From Actinosynnema sp042752395 (GTDB lineage Bacteria; Actinomycetota; Actinomycetes; Mycobacteriales; Pseudonocardiaceae): a DNA stretch of 64,000 nucleotides. The DNA lies in NCBI RefSeq assembly GCF_042752395.1, contig NZ_JBHYXZ010000020.1:13801-77800 (forward strand), given 5' to 3'. A program made the position numbers and the translations under genes. Positions within the stretch are counted from its first letter, which is position 1. Each line of letters opens with the position of its first letter. Shown here one piece after another: positions 58,683-64,000 of the stretch. The notes beneath the pieces are model-generated. The model saw only the letters and a program-made list of their open reading frames with translations, did no database searches and had not been told where the DNA came from.

Positions 58683-58766
58683 GCCGGGCGGGCTGACCGG
58701 CTCGCCGGCAGGTGAGCCGCGGAGATCGGCTCACCGGCAGGTGAGCGGGGAGACCGGCTCGCCGGC
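58665..58766. repeat. array of palindromic repeats spanning the prfA stop
   Basis: Copies of CGGCTCGCCGGCAGGTGAGC start at 58665, 58698 and 58727, with a partial one (CGGCTCGCCGGC) at 58755; spacings are 33, 29 and 28 bases. Each can fold; the third reads GCTCACC-GGCA-GGTGAGC, a perfect hairpin. Related CGGCTCGCCGGCGGGT recurs at 58898. The first copy includes the prfA TGA. Confidence 0.85.
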
Positions 58767-58971
58767 GGCTGTGCCGGGGTGCCCGCGGGTGAGCCGCGGC
58801 CGGTTGTCGGTGGGCGGGCCGGGCAGGCGCGCCCGCAGGCCGACCGGGCTGCCCCGTGGGCGGTCGGGCGTGCGATGGCTCGTCGGCGGCTGGAACGGCT
58901 CGCCGGCGGGTAAGCCGGGGGGTGGGCGACCGCTCGCCGGCGGGCGGGCCGAGGCGAGCGGAGGGTGCGTG

Positions 58972-60177
58972 ATGGCGGAAATCCTGGTGACCCCGCGGCG
59001 CGCCCCGCTCGACGCCGAGGTGCGGGTCCGCGTCACCGACCTGCCGCCCGACGAGCGGGTCACGATCCGCGCGTCGACCGGCGACCGGGCCTCGTCCGCG
59101 GTGTTCCTGGCCGACGAACGCGGCGTGGTCGACCTGGGCCGGCACGCGCCCGTCGAGGGCGACTACTCCGGCGTCGACCCGATGGGGTTGTTCTGGTCGA
59201 TGACCCGGACCGGCGAGCCGCCCGGTCCCACGCTGGTCGAGGTCGTCGGCGTCGGCAAGGTGGAGCTGGAGCGACCGGCCGTGCCCGACGGCGTCCGGCG
59301 GACCGAGGTCGCCGAGAACGGCCTGGTCGGCGTGCTGTTCGAGCCCGACGACGACGCGGTGCACCCCGGCGTGCTGGTGCTGGGCGGTTCCGAGGGCGGG
59401 CTGCACGAGGCCGACGCCGCGCTGCTCGCCGGGCACGGGTTCGCGGCGCTCGCGCTGGCCTACTTCGGCGTGCCCGGCGTCCCGGACGACCTGGTCGACA
59501 TCCCGCTGGAGTACGTCGGCGCCGCGCTGGAGTGGCTGGGCGGGCGGGCCGGCGCGGTCGGCGTCGTCGGCGGCTCGCGCGGCGGTGAGCTGGCGTTGCT
59601 GGTCGGCGCGACGTTCCCGCAGGTCAAGGCCGTGGTGAGCGTGGTCGGCAGCGGCGTGGTGACGCAGTGCATCGGACCGGGCGCGCGGCTGCTGCGGAAG
59701 CTGGAGCACGAGGCCGCGTCGTGGACGTGGCAGGGCAGGCCGCTGCCGTACCTGCCGTACTCGACCCCGGACGAGCTGCGCCGCCTGGTGGTCGACGGCG
59801 AACCGGTGCCGCTGCGGCTGGCGTTCGACCTCTCCGACGGCGTCCCGGAGGACGTCGAGATCCCGGTCGAGCGCATCGCGGGCGGTGTGTTGCTGCTCTC
59901 ATCCGGGCGGGACGAGTCGTGGCCGTCCGAGGCGCTCAGCGAGGTCGCCTGGCGCCGGCTGACCGGGCTCGGGCACGGGCACCGGCACGAGCACGTGGTG
60001 TACCCCGAGGCAGGACACCTGATCGCGGGGCCGCCGCACCGACCGGTGACGGACCTGGTGGTGCCGGGGCCCGGCGTGCGGTTCGCGATGGGCGGCACGC
60101 CGGCCGCCACGGCCGCCGCCCGCGCGGACGCGTGGCGTCGGACCGTTGAGTTCTTGTCCGACCAACTGGGCACCTAA
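58972..60177 (+). CDS. BAAT-type acyl-CoA thioesterase/acyltransferase-like hydrolase
   Basis: The 401-residue protein combines an N-terminal immunoglobulin-like domain (LVTPRRAPLDAEVRVRVTDLPPDERVTI to about 130) with an alpha/beta hydrolase. This is the architecture of acyl-CoA thioester hydrolase/bile-acid-CoA:amino-acid N-acyltransferase proteins. The nucleophile is Ser202 in GGSRGGEL; the Asp in SSGRDESWPSE and the His in YPEAGHLI are the likely triad partners. The native substrate is unknown; it may cleave an acyl-CoA or transfer the acyl group. GGAGGG lies before the ATG at 58972. It interrupts the usual prfA-prmC pair. Confidence 0.85.
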   Translation: MAEILVTPRRAPLDAEVRVRVTDLPPDERVTIRASTGDRASSAVFLADERGVVDLGRHAPVEGDYSGVDPMGLFWSMTRTGEPPGPTLVEVVGVGKVELERPAVPDGVRRTEVAENGLVGVLFEPDDDAVHPGVLVLGGSEGGLHEADAALLAGHGFAALALAYFGVPGVPDDLVDIPLEYVGAALEWLGGRAGAVGVVGGSRGGELALLVGATFPQVKAVVSVVGSGVVTQCIGPGARLLRKLEHEAASWTWQGRPLPYLPYSTPDELRRLVVDGEPVPLRLAFDLSDGVPEDVEIPVERIAGGVLLLSSGRDESWPSEALSEVAWRRLTGLGHGHRHEHVVYPEAGHLIAGPPHRPVTDLVVPGPGVRFAMGGTPAATAAARADAWRRTVEFLSDQLGT

Positions 60178-60187
60178 TGTGTCGTTC

Positions 60188-61573
60188 ATGAGCGCACACT
60201 TTGACGTCGTGGTCCTCGGTGCGGGGCCAGGCGGGTACGTCGCCGCGATCCGGGCGGCCCAGCTCGGACTGAAGACGGCGGTCATCGAGGAGCGTTACTG
60301 GGGCGGCGTGTGCCTGAACGTGGGCTGCATCCCGTCCAAGGCGCTGCTGCGCAACGCGGAGCTCGCGCACCTGTTCACCCACGAGCAGAAGACCTACGGC
60401 ATCCAGGTCGACGGCTCGGTGAAGTTCGACTACGGCGTCGCCTACGAGCGCAGCCGGAAGGTCGCGGACGGGCGCGTCAAGGGCGTGCACTTCCTCATGA
60501 AGAAGAACGGCATCACCGAGTACAACGGTCGGGGGACCTTCCTCGACGCGAACACCATCCAGGTGGGTGATGAGACGGTCACGTTCTCGCACGCGATCAT
60601 CGCGGCGGGCGCGACGACCCGCCTCCTGCCGGGGACGAAGCTGTCCGATCGGGTGGTGACGTACGAGGAGCAGATCCTGTCGCAGGACCTGCCGGAGAGC
60701 ATCGTCATCGCCGGCGCGGGCGCGATCGGCGTCGAGTTCGCGTACGTGCTGCACAACTACGGCGTGAAGGTCACCATCGTCGAATTCCTCGACCGGGTGG
60801 TGCCGCTGGAGGACGCCGAGGTGTCGGCCGAGTTGGCCAAGCGGTACAAGCGGCTCGGGATCGACGTGCGCACGTCCACCCGGGTGGAGTCCATCGACGA
60901 CTCCGGCCCGCGGGTGCGGGTGACGGTGTCGAAGGACGGCGCGGAAGAGGTGCTGGAGGCCGACAAGGTGCTCCAGGCCATCGGCTTCCAGCCGCGCGTC
61001 GAGGGCTACGGGCTGGAGAAGACCGGGGTCCGGCTCACCGAGCGCGGCGCGATCGCGGTCGACGGGCGCGGTCGCACGAACGTGGAGAACATCTTCGCGA
61101 TCGGCGACGTGACGGCGAAGCTGATGCTCGCCCACGCCGCCGAGTCCATGGGCATCATCGCGGCGGAGACGATCGCGGGCGCGGAGACCATGGAGCTGGA
61201 CTTCGTGATGATCCCGCGGGCGACGTACTGCCAGCCGCAGATCGCGTCGTTCGGGTGGACCGAGGCGCAGGCGCGCGAGCGCGGGTTCGACGTCCGGGTG
61301 GCGAAGTTCCCGTTCACCGCGAACGGCAAGGCCCACGGCATCGGCGACTCGGCCGGTTTCGTGAAGCTGATCAGCGACGCCAAGTACGGCGAGCTGCTCG
61401 GCGGCCACCTGATCGGGCCGGACGTGACGGAGCTGCTGCCGGAGCTGACGCTGGCCCAGCAGTGGGACCTCACGGTGCACGAGGTGGCCCGCAACGTGCA
61501 CGCGCACCCGACGCTCGGCGAGGCGGTCAAGGAAGCGGTGCACGGCCTGGCCGGACACATGATCAACTTCTGA
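60188..61573 (+). CDS. lpdA: dihydrolipoyl dehydrogenase
   Basis: The 461-residue flavoprotein reoxidises dihydrolipoamide of 2-oxoacid dehydrogenase complexes. It has the FAD motif VLGAGPGGYVAA, the redox disulfide Cys42-Cys47 in GGVCLNVGCIPSKALL, the NAD motif IAGAGAIGVEFAY, the second FAD contact TNVENIFAIGDV and the C-terminal active-site His/Glu in HAHPTLGEA. TAATGT at 60175-60180, overlapping the stop of the gene before, is seven bases from the ATG, so a leaderless transcript is likely. Its usual E1/E2 partners are not in this window. Confidence 0.95.
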   Translation: MSAHFDVVVLGAGPGGYVAAIRAAQLGLKTAVIEERYWGGVCLNVGCIPSKALLRNAELAHLFTHEQKTYGIQVDGSVKFDYGVAYERSRKVADGRVKGVHFLMKKNGITEYNGRGTFLDANTIQVGDETVTFSHAIIAAGATTRLLPGTKLSDRVVTYEEQILSQDLPESIVIAGAGAIGVEFAYVLHNYGVKVTIVEFLDRVVPLEDAEVSAELAKRYKRLGIDVRTSTRVESIDDSGPRVRVTVSKDGAEEVLEADKVLQAIGFQPRVEGYGLEKTGVRLTERGAIAVDGRGRTNVENIFAIGDVTAKLMLAHAAESMGIIAAETIAGAETMELDFVMIPRATYCQPQIASFGWTEAQARERGFDVRVAKFPFTANGKAHGIGDSAGFVKLISDAKYGELLGGHLIGPDVTELLPELTLAQQWDLTVHEVARNVHAHPTLGEAVKEAVHGLAGHMINF

Positions 61574-61592
61574 GGCCCCTACCCTGGAGCGC

Positions 61593-62456
61593 ATGACTCG
61601 ACACCCGCTGCGGCCGGCGATCATGGAAGCGGAACGCCTGCTGGCCTCGGCGGGTGTCGACAGCCCCCGAGTCGACGCGGAACTGCTCGCCGCCCACGTG
61701 CTCGGCGTCGAGCGGTCGCGGTTGCCGCTGATCCCGATGGTCGACCCGGCGGTGGTGGACGCGCTGCACAAGGTCGTGCGGCAGCGCATGACGCGCGTGC
61801 CGTTGCAGCACATCACCGGGTGGGCGCACCTGGGCGGGCTGGACCTGGAGGTGGGTCCGGGCGTGTTCATCCCGCGCCCGGAGACCGAGCTGATGCTCGA
61901 ATGGGGCCTGTGCACGGTGGACGGCGCGGACGCGCCGGTGGTCGTGGACCTGTGCACGGGCTCGGGCGCGCTGGCGCTGGCGGCGGCGCACCGGTTGCCG
62001 CACGCCTCCGTGCACGCGGTGGAGCGCGACCCCGGCGCGTTGGCGTGGGCGCGGCGCAACGCGGAGGCCCGCGCGGCGGCGGGGGACACCCCGATCACGC
62101 TGCACGCCGGTGACGTGACGGCGGCGGACGTGTTGAGCGACCTCGACGGTCGGGTGGACCTGGTGCTGTGCAACCCGCCGTACGTGCCGGACGGGACCGA
62201 GGTGCCGCCGGAGGTGGCGGAGCACGACCCGCGGCACGCCGTGTTCGGCGGTGAGGACGGGTTGGACGTGATCCGGCACGTGGTGGGGGTGGCGGCGCGG
62301 TTGCTCAAGCCCGGCGGGCACGTGGCGATCGAGCACGACGACACGCAGGGGGCGATCGTGCCCGCGTTGCTGGGGGCGCGGAAGGTGTTGACCGACGTGG
62401 AGGACCACCCGGACCTGGCGTGGCGGTCGCGGTTCTCGACGGCGCGTCGGGTGTGA
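61593..62456 (+). CDS. prmC: release factor glutamine N5-methyltransferase
   Basis: The 287-residue enzyme (HemK) methylates the Gln of the GGQ motif in release factors 1 and 2 using S-adenosylmethionine. It has the N-terminal helical domain, the substrate-loop motif GVFIPRPETELMLEW, the cofactor motif VVDLCTGSGALALA and the catalytic NPPY at 194-197 (LCNPPYVPDG). TACCCT at 61580 is placed for a start at the ATG, though TGGAG at 61585 could also serve as ribosome site. It follows lpdA by 19 bases. Normally it is adjacent to prfA. Confidence 0.95.
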   Translation: MTRHPLRPAIMEAERLLASAGVDSPRVDAELLAAHVLGVERSRLPLIPMVDPAVVDALHKVVRQRMTRVPLQHITGWAHLGGLDLEVGPGVFIPRPETELMLEWGLCTVDGADAPVVVDLCTGSGALALAAAHRLPHASVHAVERDPGALAWARRNAEARAAAGDTPITLHAGDVTAADVLSDLDGRVDLVLCNPPYVPDGTEVPPEVAEHDPRHAVFGGEDGLDVIRHVVGVAARLLKPGGHVAIEHDDTQGAIVPALLGARKVLTDVEDHPDLAWRSRFSTARRV

Positions 62457-62472
62457 CGTCCGGGCGCTCGTG

Positions 62473-63144
62473 CTAGGGCTTCGCCGAAGCGCTCATCAGG
62501 GCGAGGCGCGAGCGGGTGAGTTCCCACTCCTCCGGTGGGCCGGCCGAGTACAGGACGTATTCGATGCCGTTCGCTTCCCAGAAAGCGGTGGCGACGCGTT
62601 TCGGGCCCGAGGACGCGTTCTCGTCGAATTCCCAGGTGACGGCCGGGTGGCCGCGGATCGTGGTGGCGGTGAGCGTCACCCGGCGGTGGCCGGGTTCGCG
62701 TTCGCGGTCGGTGGCGGCTTCGGTGATGCGGTCGAGGAGCGTCTTGCCCGGGTCGGTGACCGGTGCGCCGCCCAGTCGCAGCTCGCGGCGGGGAGAGGTC
62801 GGGTCGGTGGCGACCAGGGTGGTGGTGACGGTGCCCTCGGCGACGGTCCAGGTGGCCGGGATGGTGGTGGTGAGGCCGCCCGGTGCTTCGATTTGTCGGA
62901 GGTCTGAGGGATTGGTGGTGGTCGGGGTGGGGGCTGGGGTCTGAGTGGTGGTGGTGACGGTGGTGGTCGGGATCGAGGGGATGGTCGGTGTGGCGGCGGC
63001 TGCCGGTGGGGTCGGCGGCGGGGCGAAGGTCAGGTAGCTCGCGGCGCCGGCGACCAGCAGGTAGGCGACGGCGGAGGTCAGGGCGAGGGGAAGGGCACCC
63101 ATCGGGGTTCTCGCAGTCACCGGGGCCACCGGACGCCTCGCCAT
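62473..63144 (-). CDS. membrane-anchored protein with Thr/Pro linker, unknown function
   Basis: The 223-residue protein has an N-terminal membrane segment (PLALTSAVAYLLVAGAASYLTF, about 17-38), a Pro/Thr-rich linker of about 45 residues with TTTVTTTTQTP, and an extracytoplasmic domain (TIPATWTVAEGTVTTTLVATDP to the end) whose strands resemble Mog1/PsbP-like or type VII secretion-associated serine-rich proteins of actinobacteria (weak resemblance). No catalytic motif is seen. The start ATG 63144 lacks a ribosome site and may be leaderless. It is divergent from the next gene. Confidence 0.75.
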   Translation of the reverse strand: MARRPVAPVTARTPMGALPLALTSAVAYLLVAGAASYLTFAPPPTPPAAAATPTIPSIPTTTVTTTTQTPAPTPTTTNPSDLRQIEAPGGLTTTIPATWTVAEGTVTTTLVATDPTSPRRELRLGGAPVTDPGKTLLDRITEAATDREREPGHRRVTLTATTIRGHPAVTWEFDENASSGPKRVATAFWEANGIEYVLYSAGPPEEWELTRSRLALMSASAKP

Positions 63145-63195
63145 CGGGGATGATCTGGACACCAACGCTCCGGCGAGTAAATCGGAGGACCCGCG

Positions 63196-63825
63196 ATGCC
63201 TGTCAATGGTCCGAACGAGTGGAGTGAAGTGCGGGAATGGTTGGACGCCCGCATCCCGCGCGTCGACCTGACCGAATTCGCGGAACCGGATCGGATGCGG
63301 TTGGCCCGGTCGCTGGGTGTGCTGACGCGGGCGTTGGGCGAGGGCGGGACCGGTGCGGCGGAGGCGGTGGCGGTCGTGCGCGGCGAGTTGGGGAGGGGTG
63401 GGTCGCCGCGCGCGGACGACGTGCTGCGCACGCACCTGGCCATCGCGTTGGCCGCGCGGAGCGCCGAGGTGCGCGATGTGGCGGCGGGTGGCGCGTTGGT
63501 GGTCACGGGCGCGCGGCAGGCGGCGGAGTGCCGGGCGTTGGCCGACGAGATCCTGGCGCTCAGCCCGCACCCGGGGTTGAGCGGGTTCGCGGCCGAGCTG
63601 CACCGGCGGTTGGACCGGGCGGAGCGGTGGCGGTGGGTGGAGCCCGACGTGGGGACGGCGGCGGTGGTCGGGTTGGCGGTGCTCGTGCTGCCGTTCGTGG
63701 GCGGGGCGATCGGGAACGCGGCGGTGGCGGTGGGTGGGGTAGTGGTGGGTGGCGCGTTGGTGTTCGGGTTCGTGATGGCGCACCGGAAGCGGCAGTGGGC
63801 GGTTGACGCGGAGGAGGTGCGGTAG
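63196..63825 (+). CDS. protein with helical N-terminal domain and two C-terminal membrane helices
   Basis: The 209-residue protein has a helix-rich N-terminal part (MRLARSLGVLTRALGEG, DDVLRTHLAIALAARSAEV) without a recognised motif, and two C-terminal membrane segments (TAAVVGLAVLVLPFVGG and AVAVGGVVVGGALVFGFVMAHR) ending in a basic tail. I do not recognise a family. It is divergent from the membrane-anchored protein gene; the 51 bases between must hold both promoters. A 32-bp tandem repeat follows its stop. Confidence 0.7.
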   Translation: MPVNGPNEWSEVREWLDARIPRVDLTEFAEPDRMRLARSLGVLTRALGEGGTGAAEAVAVVRGELGRGGSPRADDVLRTHLAIALAARSAEVRDVAAGGALVVTGARQAAECRALADEILALSPHPGLSGFAAELHRRLDRAERWRWVEPDVGTAAVVGLAVLVLPFVGGAIGNAAVAVGGVVVGGALVFGFVMAHRKRQWAVDAEEVR

Positions 63826-63860
63826 GGGGTGCCGGGGGCGGGTTTGGTGGGGTGCGGAGG

Positions 63861-63945
63861 GTTCCGGGGGCGGGGTCGGCGAGATACCGGGGGTTCCGGG
63901 GGCGGGGTCGGCGAGATACCGGGGGTTCCGGGGGCGGGTCCGGCC
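63861..63945. repeat. 32-bp tandem repeat, 2.7 copies
   Basis: Units starting GTTCCGGGGGCGGGGTCGGC begin at 63861, 63893 and 63925; the first two are identical over 32 bases and the third is cut after 21. The array lies just after the last gene of the window, in sequence with no other feature to 64000. Confidence 0.9.
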
Positions 63946-64000
63946 CGATTTGACATGGGGCCCGTACGAGCACCCCAGGCAGGCCGTAGCCGGCAGGCCC

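Noticed and set aside
5683..63945. Tandem repeats as possible CRISPR arrays
   Set aside because: Units are contiguous or spaced by related sequence with no unique 30-40-base spacers, and no cas gene is in the window.

Overview
The window is a GC-rich (about 73 %) actinobacterial chromosome segment. Long open frames on both strands, frequent GTG and TTG starts, ATGA/GTGA stop-start overlaps, several promoters placed for leaderless mRNA, a rho gene with a long basic insert, and the order argS-lysA-hom-thrC-thrB-rho-rpmE-prfA all point to an actinomycete, most likely a Pseudonocardiales genus such as Saccharothrix, Lentzea or Actinosynnema (inference from gene style, not a database result). No phage, insertion sequence or CRISPR array is seen. 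Three runs of ten N (4688, 29803, 45237) are scaffold gaps, each between convergent genes and bordered by poly-G/poly-C tracts, so sequence beside them is unreliable.

Positions 1-16540 hold a carbohydrate locus that fits galactomannan breakdown: two ATPases of a Dpp/Opp-type importer, two GH36 alpha-galactosidases, a GH2 beta-mannosidase, a LacI-type sensor domain with no DNA-binding head, an aldo-keto reductase, a ROK sugar kinase and mannose-6-phosphate isomerase. Inside it lie a UbiB/ABC1 kinase-like gene, a Tat-exported protein, a DUF3558 lipoprotein and a protein with an N-terminal RHIM-like amyloid motif (core VQVG).

Positions 16593-29489 carry secreted polymer-degrading enzymes (an AA10 lytic polysaccharide monooxygenase, a cutinase closely resembling PET-hydrolysing Thermobifida cutinases, and a GH3 glycosidase) among regulators, an ECF sigma factor pair, an EamA exporter with MarR regulator, and a PAS-GGDEF-EAL protein with degenerate active sites. 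CebR-type palindromes (TGGGAGCGCTCCCA) precede the monooxygenase and GH3 genes; another perfect copy lies beside the second scaffold gap.

Positions 29855-39006 contain a TetR-controlled DrrAB-type ABC exporter with two tandem operators, an ArsR/MFS pair, MerR, an amidohydrolase, NADP-glutamate dehydrogenase, tRNA-Arg(CCG) and a CDF metal exporter. Positions 39011-47438 hold a large multidomain GH92 alpha-mannosidase divergent from a ROK repressor, a small secreted protein, and a DUF305/DUF3105 membrane pair.

Positions 47609-62456 are the conserved core: argS, the lysine/threonine block lysA-hom-thrC-thrB (translationally coupled; thrC has an in-frame 27-bp minisatellite at its 5' end), rho, rpmE and prfA. 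The usual prfA-prmC adjacency is broken by a palindromic repeat array, a BAAT-type hydrolase and lpdA before prmC. The window ends with two small membrane proteins and a 32-bp tandem repeat.
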